From: Malurus cyaneus samueli | Taxonomy: Eukaryota; Chordata; Aves; Passeriformes; Maluridae | Length of the DNA: 64,000 nt | Direction of reading: 5' to 3' | Assembly: GCA_009741485.1 (NCBI GenBank) | Contig: CM019216.1 | Location: 51,905,943 to 51,969,942 of the forward strand | Shown: piece after piece, positions 42,116 through 58,942 of the stretch | Layout: each line of letters opens with the position of its first letter | Position numbering within the stretch: position 1 is the first letter of the stretch | The notes under the pieces: generated by a model | What the model was told of the DNA's origin: nothing | Databases searched by the model: none | The model's input: only the letters and a program-made list of their open reading frames with translations | Translations under genes and position numbers: made by a program

Positions 42116-42556
42116 GGAACACGCTGCAGTCTAAATCACTTGAAATTCTGCAAGCTTCCCAGAAGTTATGCAGAAGAAAACAAATATCAAGTGATCCAAG
42201 AAGAATATACACATTTGTAGGAGTGAAGGATTTTCCAGATGTACATGAAAGTTCTGTTCATTCACTTGTATTGTCTGTTCCTGTGATTCAGTATGGATAC
42301 AGTGATTACTGATGGTTGGAATACAGATAATGAGAGGTGGAAGTTCCTGTTTTGGCTTTCTGTATAATGTCTGACTTTTCACCTAATTTCTCTGTTTTCT
42401 TCTAAGAAATACCTATATCCTTGAATTTGTTCATGTATTTCCCCATCCATGTAAGTGCACTACCTCATGCAAAAGCTCTGTGGTATGTTTCAGTGGCAGT
42501 TTCATGAGCCTGTGTCACTTCATAGTACCTAGAGGAAAAGTGAAGAATACTGGCAT

Positions 42557-42606
42557 TGTTGTTTTTTATAAAATTTTATAATGTTGTTTTTTGTAAAATT
42601 TTTTTC
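42557..42606 (+). repeat. Two tandem 25-bp AT-rich units
   Basis: The unit TGTTGTTTTTTATAAAATTT and its tail recurs once with small changes at 42582. It is a short local duplication about 200 bp before the exon. Confidence 0.7.
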
Positions 42607-42704
42607 TTAGACTTTCCTAGCAACTTTCCTAGGTTTGGTGAAAAGCAAAGATGTCAAAGGGACCTGTATTGATTTGTTGATCTGGCTGCATTGCAAACTC
42701 TCCA

Positions 42705-42707
<3 letters not shown>

Positions 42708-42735
<28 letters not shown>
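42708..42735 (+). repeat. A28 homopolymer close to an exon
   Basis: Twenty-eight consecutive A end 74 bp before the acceptor of the 125-nt EYA4 exon. It could be the tail of an unrecognised retro-insertion or a plain homopolymer. I found no convincing target-site duplication. Confidence 0.9.
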
Positions 42736-42809
42736 GATTGTTTTGTAAGAAGCAGTTTATTTTAGATAGTATCACAATACAATAATGCTGTCACCTTGTT
42801 TCTTATCAG

Positions 42810-42934
42810 GTCTATGGAAATGCAGGATCTAGCAAGTCCTCATAACCTTGTTGGAAGCAGTGATGCACCAGGTAGTTCCAAACTGGATAAATCTAATCTC
42901 AGTAGCACATCAGTCACAACAAATGGAACAGGAG
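42810..42934 (+). CDS. EYA4: EYA4 coding exon (125 nt), EYA-family N-terminal motif MEMQDL
   Basis: The acceptor ttcttatcag precedes G, which completes Arg from the previous exon; the reading then runs [18 protein letters not shown] and on through [20 protein letters not shown], ending in one base of the next codon before donor GTAAGT. As I recall, human EYA4 has [20 protein letters not shown] in this position, so identity is high. MEMQDL..SPH is also where EYA1 begins, so the ATG at 42814 is the EYA1-equivalent start. The segment is Ser/Thr-rich and belongs to the transactivation region through which EYA proteins act as SIX-bound coactivators in the nucleus. Within this reading the frame runs past the donor for 24 codons of intron before a stop, so its open extension there is not coding. 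Confidence 0.96.
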
Positions 42935-44217
<1,283 letters not shown>

Positions 44218-45559
44218 TGAAGGTTCTCATGGAGCTCCCCCTACCTCTGCACCTTTTTTTGCCTATCCTTTCTCAAAAGCCTTTCCTACAGCCAGAAAAC
44301 TGTTAGGAAGTTGCAACAAGTAGTTCTCTTACAATGCTTTGGAAGTCATTTGATGAGCAAGGAGAATTTAACCCGCTTATAATTAGCTTAGCTCTCTACA
44401 TGCTCTGAGTGACTGGGATTGTCTCGTGGTGTTCAGCATTGCTGGGAATTGCCAGTCGTCAGCACTGGTGGAAATCAGACCAATGGAATTTTCACAGAGT
44501 GCCCATTTGCTTTTCTTTTGTTTTCAAGTAGAACAAAGCACAATTACCTGAGCATGAGTCAAGGTTGACAGTAAGGTTATTACTCTTACTATGGCTGTCA
44601 TTATTAATCAAAACTCATGTCTAATGTGTTGCTACATGTAACTTGCCACATTACAAACATTCAGCCAAGTTTTCCTAGCTGTTGTTTTCATTTATGAGTT
44701 TCCAGACATGTATTATTAATTGTCGTAAGTTGTCATAATTAATAATAATTCTATATGTGACATCAGAGCAGTACATATGGGACATAGGTGAAAACATGCA
44801 TCACCTTGTTTCACTACAAATCATTGCAAAGGTGCTTAAGTTGTGCAGATTTGGACTAAAGTTAGAAAGATTTCAAAATCTTGCCTTTTTAAAAAATCTC
44901 TCAGAGTTAGCCATTTGTAAAACACATGTGCAAAGAAATTTACAAAAAAAAAGTTCATAGGCACAAAAGCTCATTTGCACTAGAATAACTCATTCCATGT
45001 GAATGCTCCTGCTCAATTACAAGAATTTAAGTTTGAGGAAGGACTGAGCTAGCTTAGTCTGTCACCTCATTTAACTGTTCAGTATATTCAGGTAAATGTG
45101 GAAGGTAACAATTTGAGTACTAATTATTAGTAGTGAATAAAAATGTGTTACTTGTATTAAATCTGATTTTCCATAGGCAGTAAAATGTTTAGAATTGTGC
45201 TTCTAGTTGAGTATATTCCCAGGAAAACTCGTAGGGCTTGCTAAACGAAAGAGGAAAATCATTCCTTACGACAAGCTGTGTGGTTTATTGGTTTGTGTGA
45301 GGTTTTAATCAGATTTGTTTGCTACAACATCTGTTACACTTGCTTGTCCTCCTTCATGCATAGTATTAACACCTATTGCCCCTAAAACTCTGCATTCATT
45401 TTCAGTCCTTAACATGGAGGGATGCTCTAGAGAAAAAAAAAATAGAGATCAGCAGAGTACCAGTCATTTTGATCTGCTAAGTCTTCTCTTCAAATAATAA
45501 GGTGCATTGCAGAAGCTGCTGCTTGTTTTGAACTGTGTTCTGAATTAGCCTTACAACAA

Positions 45560-45915
45560 TAAAGTTTGGACGAGATCCCTGGAGGTCATTTGGGCCAAGC
45601 ACTGCTCCGAGCCGAGCCAGCTTTGCTGTTAGATCGTGTTGCTCAAGGCAGCATTGATTTTTCCTCCTACATCTAATTGGATTTTTCCCTTAGTGCAGCT
45701 TGTATCTGTTCCCACCTGTTGTTTCTCAGGGCACCTTTGGAGATGAGCGTGCCTTTGTTCTTTGTCATCTTTGCACCTTCCCATTAGATAGCTGCAGGCA
45801 GCAATTAGCTCTTCCCTCAGCCTCCACTTCCTAGGGCAGAACAAGCCCAGCTTCTTGTGTTTCCCTGTGCACCGTGTGCCCCAGCACCTGGTGATGTTGG
45901 TAGCTCTGCTCTGTT
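45560..45915 (-). mobile_element. Degraded CR1-like LINE 3' fragment
   Basis: Read on the + strand, the order of words matches the complement of the CR1 3' region as I remember it: ATCCCTGGAGGTCATTTGGG, GTTGCTCAAGGC, CATCTAATTGGATTTTTCCC, GTTCCCACCTGTTG, CACCTTCCCATTAGATAG, then GGCAGAACAAGCCCAGCTTC. The element is therefore inserted on the minus strand. It is heavily mutated and incomplete. CR1 is the dominant retrotransposon of bird and reptile genomes, so this supports a sauropsid origin of the window. Confidence 0.75.
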
Positions 45916-45922
45916 GGTGTGG

Positions 45923-45981
45923 TGTCATGGTCTGAGCCCAGCTGGCAACTGAGCACCCCACAGCTGCTTGCTGTACCCCGG
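45923..45981 (+). mobile_element. Truncated start of the same LTR family as 30245-30789
   Basis: The segment opens TGTCATGGTCTGAGCCCAGC, and by hand alignment 29 of its first 37 bases match the start of the solo LTR at 30245. Similarity fades after about 60 bp. It sits immediately next to the end of the CR1-like fragment, so it is probably an old LTR remnant or the junction of nested insertions. Confidence 0.55.
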
Positions 45982-46950
45982 CTGAAAGCAGAAAATGTGC
46001 AGTCTGCCCTGCTAGCAGCACTCAAATCTATTTCCATTTCCATAGACACTGCTTTTAATTTTATTTTCACTCTTTCAATATGTAAAAAAAAAATTCTCTT
46101 GAACAGATGTCAGAATGTTTTGGTTTTGTTTTGTTTAAGTTGGCTTTGAGCTTTTTCTCCCTCTTTATTTAATGGCATGCAACATAAAGAAAAATAGGTA
46201 ATAGTCAAAATCTGCAGCTACAGAGGAAGGACCTTGATGAATTCCTTACCTTCCTAAAGTCTGAGTACAACAAAGTAAAACTGTTTAAAGTCAGGCACAT
46301 ACAAAAATACTTTCAGTAAGTATTTTTCAACAAAATGCAGTGCCAATATAATGTTTTCCCTCAAGTACAGGAATGAGTGTCTTTTGTTTTAGATTCTTTG
46401 CTTGACAGGGAAGGAAAAAAGATGGCATCTGTTGGCATCTGATGGCAGTGAACTGCAGCTGGTATTAACCAGTAGACAGAATTGTAAAGTAAACATTTCA
46501 ATTCATGATTGAAGTTTTTGTTAAATATAACAATTAAACACGTGCTGTCTTCCTGGATGCAATACTGAGTATTTGTAGCCACAGACAATAGTGAAATACC
46601 TCCTTGAATAGAAAGAAATAAACGTGCTAAAAAGTACTTTTTTTTTGCATTTAGATAGATGCCCAGACTTTGCAGAAGTATATGGAGGCATCCATGTGTA
46701 GTAACCAGTAAATAAATTAGTTTAGACACTTCTAATACTTCAGACAGCAGTAGTCATGTTTCACATGACTGAGAGATTTAGTGGAGACCATCATTTTGTG
46801 TCAAATTACCCTTAAGCTTTTTCTTGATCTGTGTTTTATTGATCTCCTGAAAACAATCACATCTTCTGCAATAATTATAGAAATTGGAATTTCTATTCTA
46901 ATTACTCTTAAGAATTACTTTGTTCATTTTGGGTAATTTTTGTCACATTT

Positions 46951-46974
46951 TTTTTTTGGTTTTTTTTTTTTTTT
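46951..46974 (+). repeat. T-rich homopolymer
   Basis: Two long T runs separated by GG. No retroelement body is recognised. Confidence 0.8.
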
Positions 46975-47169
46975 AATGAAAAGACAATAGCTAGCAAAAT
47001 GAGAGGGAGTGCCCAGCAGCTTGAAAAAGTGGCTAAAATTCTTCCCTAATGATTCCATATTGAATGAACATCCTGCTGCTTGCAGGGAGACTATTTCGTC
47101 ATGGTAATTTTGGGCTTGGAAGAAAACAACAATGAAAAGAAGTTTACATTCAACAGATGTATGTTCAAG

Positions 47170-47186
47170 TTTTTTTTTTTTTTTTT
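47170..47186 (+). repeat. T17 homopolymer
   Basis: Seventeen consecutive T inside the intron. It could serve as a pyrimidine tract, but no AG acceptor with an open exon follows. Confidence 0.85.
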
Positions 47187-49072
47187 ATCTCAGTGAATGG
47201 AAAGATACAATTGTGTAACTTAAAGAAGAAGGTAGTACTTGGTTTGATAGGCACTGGTGCACCCATAATGGTGCAGGGCACCCCACCAGTCACAGAGACA
47301 AGTGTATCCCAATTTCTTCTGCTTGATCTAAACAGGTGTCCCTTTGAATTCAGCTGACCTGTACAGGTCACTTGTACCGTTATAGACGCAGCAGCATCCC
47401 GTGTGACTTCCTGAAGTGAGATCCATTAGGCAGTGTGACTGGAAATGGGATGTGATTCGGTAGGAGAGGTAAATCACATGGCACTCATCACAGGTAGCTT
47501 TATTGGTAGCTGTGCAATTCCCAAAGAACAGCTCACTGTGCTCCCAGACACAGGGATTAATAGCAGTGTGGGTCTGTAGGTGTTGTTCTGGACATTTTTA
47601 CCATGAGGAAACCAAATCCTTTATTTAGCTCATCCACTACCTTTTCCTCTTCAGACTGTATGAGGAATGGGGTCTAGTTCCTTCAGGCAGTACTTGGACT
47701 GAATCAGCCTCTGAAAGCACCTCTCTCTCTCAACTAAACATAAAGGGAGATTAGCAGGCATCTTTTATACATTTGATTTAGGTGACTTGAATCTGAGCCA
47801 CAGTTTTTAAATACATTGCCAGCTCAGACCATGAAATTCTCCCCTTTCCCATACTGTTGCCAGTGAAGTCAAACGTGGATGCAGTGATGTTGACAGATGA
47901 GAGCTTCGGTCAGCTTAGCTGATGCCCCTCAGAGGCGTCAGGTAACCAGCTGGAAGGACAGCTTTCCTTGGCAAATGTCAGACCTGCTGGGGGGCTCTGC
48001 CAACCTGGCTGTGACAGCAAAGGCCGTGACACACAAATCCGAGGCTGTGCCCCTGGAAGTTGGATACCTGGCATGGAGCTGTGGTAGTTGCCTGTGCAGG
48101 TGCTCATTGCCTGTGCACTCTGTGCCCCTGGGCACTGACTGCTCTATATCCGTACATCCATAAGCCTGTGATGAATGCCCAGGCCCGATCCTGACTGACC
48201 TTCATGAATAAATTGTGTTAATATGTTGGGGCTTCCACATTTGCCAGTCAGACATCTAATAGAAGCTTCAGTGTTTTCTCTACTGCTGTTTCTTGCCGTT
48301 TCAATTGGAAGGGTAGTTCCCAAACTCCATTACAAAAGTCTATGCCAGATGTTCTGTCTCGGTAACACATTAAACTGGAAAATCTGTACTGCCTCTGTGG
48401 TGCTTTTTGTGCTTTCAGTTACAGCTTGGATGGTAAGACTGCATGATGATCCCAAAGAAATAATTTTAATTTGGAGTAGACCAAAATGTTTGGTAACATT
48501 TGAGTAAAAAGCTGACTTGTGGTTGTCATTTGTGTGCTACTCTAGTTTTTGTCTTCTTTTTCTTTCAAACTTCTCTCTTCATTTATGGAAAATTGCTTGC
48601 TGGTGACCTAGCTCAAAAAGGCCCCAACTGATTCTGTAAAAAGGGAAAGAGAAAGGCAACATGCTGGCACTGTGAAAGTAATTTGCTTCTGTATGAGCAT
48701 GATATAATATTATAATTGTTTTAGGCAAAACTGTTTTTGTTTTGTGCTACATCTTGGGACAGCTAATGTTTCCAACCTCTGTGCTACTCTTACAGATTTG
48801 TTAGAATCAATTAGATTCAGGTTAAAATGTCCCTAGAAGATACTCCAATTGCTAAATCCAATAGCTAGACAAATGCACGGATAAAGAGCTCTGTAGATGC
48901 ATGGACATTGCAGTCAGAGCTTGTGTGGGTTGTCTCAGGACGGTGCTCGAGCAAAGGTTGAAGCTGTTGCACGTGTGCTTGTTCTAGCTGGACTACCTCT
49001 AATGAGACTGGCATGAGGACTCCTGCACAAATCTAGAAGTAAAATCTCATGTCTACTTATTCTTCTATGTAG

Positions 49073-49165
49073 TGTCTCTTCTTGCAGTCAAAACAGAACC
49101 CATGAACAACAGTGAAACAACAACAACAACTGGAGATGGATCGCTTGACACTTTTACTGGGTCAG
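49073..49165 (+). CDS. EYA4: EYA4 coding exon with tandem acceptors (93 or 78 nt), VKTEP segment
   Basis: Two acceptors 15 nt apart are usable: tctatgtag ending at 49072 and tcttcttgcag ending at 49087. With the upstream one and the preceding 69-nt exon, the junction makes Met and reads [20 protein letters not shown], then [11 protein letters not shown] and one base before donor GTAAAG. Human EYA4, from memory, reads [20 protein letters not shown] here. VKTE fits the SUMO consensus psi-K-x-E, and the equivalent lysine of EYA1 is reported as sumoylated. The Thr-rich stretch here is Thr5, from ACA/ACT repeats. Choice of acceptor adds or removes five residues in frame. Confidence 0.94.
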
Positions 49166-49194
49166 GTAAAGCCATAATAAGATGATGCTTTGTT

Positions 49195-49480
49195 AGATGC
49201 ACATTAATGCAGCATTTAATAACCTTCATTAATGAACATTTGCATGGAAGCAGTCTTTACAAAGCTACAGCAAAATGGAAATAATAATAGCTTTTTCATT
49301 TTTGTAAATAAAACTGCAGTTTACATGAGATTTTTTTCCTCAGGGTTAATCTTGTATTATATTAAAAAAAAAAGGGTTTGTGTTTGCAAGTCATGCTAAT
49401 TTGTAAAGTTTCAAATCTTAAGGATTATATCTCAGTGCTAATCCTTTTACTCCAATTAGAAGTGTGTTAGTTTAAACACT
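49195..49480. promoter_or_regulatory. Homeodomain/POU-motif-rich stretch, candidate enhancer
   Basis: Seen here are two ATTAATG words (49203-49209, 49229-49235), an ATTTGCAT octamer (POU type, 49238-49245), GGATTAT and CTAATCC bicoid-type sites around 49423-49445, and CAATTAG near 49455. The motif density in AT-rich DNA is only suggestive; function is inferred. Confidence 0.15.
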
Positions 49481-50476
49481 GACCAGATTGCTATGTTACT
49501 TTCTTTCCATTGGGATGAGCTACTTTCTTCCGAAGAAAACAGTTTTACTGTAAATAATCATAGGCTTCAATTACTTCTTAAAAAATGCAAACAAACAGTG
49601 GATTAAGTAGATCCCTATAAATTATTAAAGAGTGATGAACTGTGGAAAAGTACAGCTAATCTGCCTTCTAATCATGAAGTTGAATCCTGTTAATGATAAT
49701 ATTAACAAGGAGAGGAGGGAGAATAAGTTTTGCATCTGGAAAAAACAGTTCAGTAAAGGCCTGACTGAAATGTCACCAAAGCCACCAATCACCACTCCAC
49801 ATTGATACTACTATTACTTTGGTAGACTTAGGTAGTCAAAGCCTATTTAAAATATTTTGGCAATCACCATGTCTCTGTGTAATTAACCTTTTTTTAAATT
49901 GAGTGTATGTTTTCGGAATTGTCTTTTAGCCATCAGTTAAACCCAAAAGTTGATTATTCAAAAAAGTATTTACAACTAATTTAATGCCTGAAGAAAAAAA
50001 TATTTCGCGAGATTTAAAGCAAGTGTTTACTATTTCTGGTTAGAAAGAATGAAAACATTGTCCTCATTATAATTATGATGAAAGGAACCCCATCAACTTA
50101 AAGTCTAAGAAGTTCCATAAAAAATTAAATAGTCTGGGCTAAAATTTAGCTTTTCTTTCTCACTATGTTGTTACTCAATTGTAAAATTTTATTAGCAATG
50201 ATTGCACATTATAAAATGTTCAACCTTATATATGATTTTTTCATTGTTGGTGAAATTTTATCAGCTCTGCCATGTATTTAAGGCAGCTGAGTTGTATTCT
50301 ATGGTTAAGGCAACATTGGAGTGCCAAAAATTGCAGCCTTCAGCTCAGGTTTACCTACCTAAGTAACAGCTTGATCAGCTTGATTTCCCCAGATGCCACT
50401 CACCTGTCAGCTTCCACTGACTTCAAAAGAATCTTGAGATCTCTACACTTTGGATATTTGAAAAGTTGGTGCCTCC

Positions 50477-50499
50477 AAAAAAAAAAAAAAAAAAAAAAA
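50477..50499 (+). repeat. A23 homopolymer
   Basis: Twenty-three consecutive A. The roughly 200 bp before it has no recognisable SINE or processed-transcript identity, so a retro-insertion tail is possible but not shown. Confidence 0.88.
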
Positions 50500-52301
50500 G
50501 CTGAATTTGAGCCTTGCATAATCCTTTTTCGCCTGTTAGCCACCTGCATAGTCAAAGGAAATGCGAGCCTGATTCTCAGTTTAGTGCACCAACTCCAGCA
50601 TTAAATGAGTACAGTCATTCACAGTGGGAAATCAATAGTCTGCCTGTCTGGGTGACGTGCAGCCTTCATCATCAGAGTGAGACACAGAGCTGCCCTGATA
50701 ACGCACTCAGCCTTGTAGAAAGATTGAATACATTACTTCTGCACTTGCCTTTTGCTGGCACTCCCAAAGCAGACAATTTGGTTAACTCTAGTTTTGTGGG
50801 AGAAGTGCTAAAGAGCAGTATAAACTCAGCAAAACCGGGATTTCTCCAAGTTTTTAACCTAACTGGCTAGTTGGGGCAATTAGTGGGTTGCCAAAGACAG
50901 TAAATGCTGAGTAGTAGACTGATACCATTTCAAATGAGTTACCTGCAACTGAAAAAATGCAAAACAAAGCCCAACACTGAACGATTTGGTTTTTTTTTTC
51001 CTGAAAATGAGTTAGTTACATTTGTGTGTTACCGCAAACTGTGATAAAGTGATGATGCCAGCACTTCCCTGATGGTCTCAAAGCACCTGTACCCTCACTT
51101 TGTGAGATGGTTCGACACATAAGCCAGTATTACCTACTGTGTCTTGCACAAGCATAGGTCAGAAGCACTCAAGTGTCCTTTGTTGAGTTGGGAAGGATTT
51201 AGGTATGTTACTAAATATTTTGTGAAATGACACATGGATGAAAAGAGAACTCCAGGTGCTGAGACCCATTTGAGAATCTGCCATGCAGAAATCCTCATCT
51301 TCAAGCACTCTCCCTGTTAAAATTGATTTCCATGCTCCAAGGGCAGCCAAAACACATGACCTGTCCTGGAACTGAGCAGAAGGCTGAACAAGCCCTGTGG
51401 GGTGTAAAGTAGTCAGCTCTGTCCCTAATGACCAGCTGTAAGGGATGGTCAAACAGATTGTGTGAGATATAGGGCAGGAGCAACAGATTAGACTTCACAG
51501 AAAACATTCTGGGAGCTGTTGATTGAAAAGGTGAAAAGACAAAGCACGTAGATCTCTTGAATTTAGAGTGGCACTTGCCCTGGTGGCCTTGCCCTGGTCT
51601 TTGGGATTGGGCAAGGTCCTGTTCAGGGCTGCAGCCCATGTGTTGCAGCTCATGGTCAGGGCTCCAGTTCCCCCGTGCTGCAAAGCTCCCTGGAGGAGCC
51701 TTTGTCTCTTGCCTTGGGTTAGCCAGGTGAGGAGTCACATTGTGCGCCCCCTTACTCCTCCTTTTTCTTCAAAGAAGAACAGCTGGTAATTAGTGTCAGT
51801 GTACTTTCTGTGGTTCTGCAGCACTCTCCCCCTGGGATGGGTATTCACAGGACTAGGAGAGGTGCACAGCCCTGAACTGAGATTTTCATGCTCTGTGAAT
51901 TTGCTGCAGCTTCTCTGCTGTAATATTGCTTACAATATATATATATGTTGCTTACAATAGTGGATTAATTTGAGAACTGTTTTGTCATTTTAATGGAGAG
52001 AGAGATACTTGATGTTTTCATCCTTTTTACTTAGTATTTATTATCCATGGAATATGAAAGACAGTTTGTAGATATAGAACAATTTCTGAAGGCTGTAAAG
52101 GTGAAGTCAGGCAATGTCACTGCTGTTTAACCTACATTTTGTTCCCTTGTACATAGGGATTGTAATGTAACTTAAATGAGGTCCTTTTAACCTAACATTT
52201 TTGCACAGAATTTTCCAGATGTGTAATGAAGAAAATACAAAACTCCAGTCCTTATTAGCATACTGAACCCAATACATGCTATTGAAACAGTTAAATTTAA
52301 C

Positions 52302-52329
52302 TTTTTTAATTTAAATTTTTTAATTTAAA
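52302..52329 (+). repeat. Perfect 14-bp tandem duplication
   Basis: TTTTTTAATTTAAA occurs twice head to tail. Its inner part (TTTAATTTAAA-like) is near-palindromic. Short local duplication. Confidence 0.85.
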
Positions 52330-54892
52330 TCATCTGCAAACACTTTGGCCAGTTGAGCTAAGAGAGTAACTGCTAAGAGCTGGCTGTCAGCTTATCCCCT
52401 CTGTGAAACCATGTTAACTGGAGAGATCAAGGGTCTTATACCCACCCTGAAGGGCATTCCTCTGGTAAATTCAGATAGCGAAGTCTGAGGAATATTTGAG
52501 TTTTCTGGAGAATAAACAGTTTTGATTTTTTTTTTAACATAAGCAACACAAGAGCATTTAACCTCATTCATTTAAATGGCTGTATAAAGCGCCACAGTTA
52601 CAAAACCCACAGCAACCTGCCTCCACTATCCTCAGAGAAAGAAGAAGTTAATAGGCTAAAATCTGATAACTCTTAGAATTAGCAGTTTCATCTATGAGAT
52701 GCAGGTGTAGTCCAGAGACTCCACTCAGCCATGATGTTCTCTTGTGATGGGGCTTACACCCCATGCTTTTCAAACTTCTCACAGTTTAAAATGTCGTGCA
52801 CCAATTGCAGGGACAAGCTACAGAGAAATAGTGAAAGCAACAGATTTTTTAGTCTTGCCTCCTTTTCTTCCTTGCCACTGGTAGTATCATCAGGGAAAAT
52901 TGAGGAAAAAAACAAGGAAATTTAAAACCAGACACATTCCAAAAATATTTTATTTTCTTTTTAAATCTTTTATTTTATTCTGATTTTTAAAAAGAAGGTA
53001 TAGGCAGAAAGAGTAAAAAAGCAGGCAGGACGGTTTTTGCTGAAAAATATTAGATTTTGATAGCTCAAGTGATTTATGAATAACTAATAGTAATTAATTT
53101 TTTTTTATAGTTTACATAAGGTGGGGTGGCATGGTAAATGGGCTTTAACCAAATTGGTTGATTGAGTGAGCTCTCTTCCAGCAAATGATCAGACAAAAAG
53201 TGACGCAGTATGGCAAAAATGATCCGATAAGCCGATAATGGATCACAAAAGTTCCCTGCCCTGAGAACCACCAAGGTCACTCTGCTGCTATTGCTTGTCT
53301 TTAGAAGGGTCACAGAGCTACAGCAGGGAAGACTAATTACTCATCGAGCCTTAAATAACCAAGAGCATTCTTTAGAGTTCTGTGGACCAGTTATGTTGAT
53401 GGTTCCTGCTGTAGGTTTGTCTGACTACGGGAATAGCTGCCTGCACAGATTGCTCTGTGGGTTGAGCTTAAACCATAGAAAGGCATTCTCAAAAAAACCC
53501 TCAAAAACAGATCCACACAAAATGAAATTTAGCAGATTTCCATTGCAGGCAAACCCTCAATATCTTTTCACACAGCAACTCTTATGAACTCTAATGGCAC
53601 ATGTTTTAAAAGTTATTATCCAATTTTTCTTTACTTTCAAGCCATACTTAACTGCACATTTAAGAAAGAAGTTAATTGTTTTTCTTCTACTGTGTTTTCC
53701 TTTTAAGTCCTACAAATTCTAAATGCATTTAAGCTAGCTTTAAAAATATGAAGTTCTGCATATGTTCAAAGCAATAGATCTGAGAGACGTTAATTAGGGC
53801 TGGATGTAGAAATATATCACGTTTCATAAAATAGTTAGAAACCTAAACCTATTTGTCACTTATAAAATTCTGAATGTTCATTTCTACTACCATTACGAAT
53901 AACTCAGGAAGAAGGTATACTTTGAAGTACAACTATGATTGATTAGACTAAAGAAATTCCAGTGCTTCATTGTGTACTACTTTAATCTTTTGAAAAGTGA
54001 ATGAACAGCAGATGGCCTAATAAAGACACTCTGTGTTTGCCCAGTATGGATTTGCTCTGAAGGGATTGGTTCAACACTTTAGAGTACATATATTTGGAAT
54101 ACATCTGTCTTAGTCAAGACAGATGGCTAAAGGAAAGGGAAACTTCCAAACACTTGGAATTAATCCAGTATGAGCACTGCTTCTGGATGAAATTTTAATG
54201 GGTTATGACTATTGTTCTGTTAGCTTTCTTGGAAGAATGCAACTGTGAATAGTATGGATATACACAATTTGGATGGCTACTAAACAGGACTCTTTATGCA
54301 TACTTAAAAAGAAAAATGCTGTTATTAGGGGATATATTCTAATTGGCCTGTTTATAAAGAATTGTAGTTGCTTTCTAGTGCTCAGTCCAGTATCTTCCAT
54401 CACCTAAGCTGACAAAAACTAGTCACAACCATATAAAAAATGTTTTTCCTATCCAGTATTAAAATTGGACTTGTTAATGTGAGGCTATAAAGGTATGTGT
54501 ATGTTACTTCAATCTCATGAAATACCATATGTGAAATCACAAGATCCTTTTTAACTACCCCTTTTAATACAACTTGCAAGTTTGAAATATCTGTGCTGTG
54601 TGGATCACAGCTGATGTATGAAATACGTGCCTCTGCAGTATACTCAGAAATGTGTTAGTCAAGTGCAGAAAGCATGACACACCCATGCTAACTAAAGAGT
54701 TCGACGCAACAATTTGTGAGTTTTTAAATTTTGGTATTAAGATGTTGCAGCTCAGGTGACATCTGCTTCCTTGAAAAGCTGTCCATTTCAGTAGGCTTCT
54801 CTGTTAATGTTGCTGCATTACTGTTCACTCTGTTTGGCTGTGTAGGTCTCATGGTGTTTCTAACTGCTGTACTCTTGTTTTCTGTTTTGCAG

Positions 54893-54959
54893 TAATAACA
54901 AGTAGTGGCTACAGTCCCAGATCAGCGCACCAGTACTCTCCACAGATATATCCCTCCAA
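54893..54959 (+). CDS. EYA4: EYA4 coding exon (67 nt)
   Basis: The strong acceptor tctgttttgcag is followed by TA, completing Val. The exon then reads [20 protein letters not shown], Ser and two bases (AA) before donor GTTAGT; the next exon's G completes Lys. From memory, human EYA4 reads [20 protein letters not shown], one difference (Ile for Leu). The segment is rich in Tyr, Ser and Pro, matching the EYA transactivation region. The homologous EYA1 stretch ([22 protein letters not shown], split by recall) shows the family pattern of SPR..HQ.SP..IYPS. Confidence 0.95.
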
Positions 54960-58184
<3,225 letters not shown>

Positions 58185-58264
58185 GTTCTAGTTTTACACC
58201 ATCATCCACTATTTATTCAAACAATTCTGTTTCAAATTCTACAAACTTCAGTAGTTCACAACAG
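58185..58264 (+). CDS. EYA4: EYA4 coding exon (80 nt), Ser/Asn-rich
   Basis: The acceptor tttttttaattttag is followed by GT, completing Gly, then [20 protein letters not shown] and FSSSQQ, ending in phase 0 at donor GTATGA. Human EYA4, from memory, reads [20 protein letters not shown] then FSGSQQ. The three differences are conservative small-residue swaps. The exon is low-complexity Ser/Asn/Thr, in the linker of the transactivation region. The donor CAG|GTATGA is good. Confidence 0.95.

Positions 58265-58942
<678 letters not shown>

Larger units (their letters stand above)
23193..42809 (+). other. EYA4: EYA4 intron, 19.6 kb
   Basis: Runs from donor GTATGG at 23193 to acceptor ttcttatcag ending at 42809. 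It contains the solo LTR at 30245-30789, an AT-only stretch near 24415-24447, a TAA array near 38348-38440, T-rich runs (34556-34586), and an A run immediately upstream of the acceptor region (42708-42735). GC-richer but CpG-poor DNA lies at about 32460-32720. Several 60-160-codon open frames occur (for example 27867-28232 and 37209-37697) but none resembles a known protein or has gene structure. Confidence 0.85.
49166..54892 (+). other. EYA4: EYA4 intron, 5.7 kb
   Basis: From donor GTAAAG to acceptor tctgttttgcag. Its contents are an A23 run (50477-50499), a perfect 14-bp tandem duplication (52302-52329), a homeodomain-motif-dense stretch just after the exon (about 49195-49480), and a GC-richer stretch at 51330-51760 that I could not assign. 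No gene was recognised. Confidence 0.87.

Noticed and set aside
44730..44765. Inverted repeat TTATTAATT / AATTAATAA with 15-nt spacer
   Set aside because: Short AT-only arms are expected by chance in AT-rich intron, and no U-run or processing signature goes with it.
45629..46021. 130-codon minus-strand frame
   Set aside because: Overlaps the CR1-like fragment and LTR remnant and does not resemble an intact CR1 protein.
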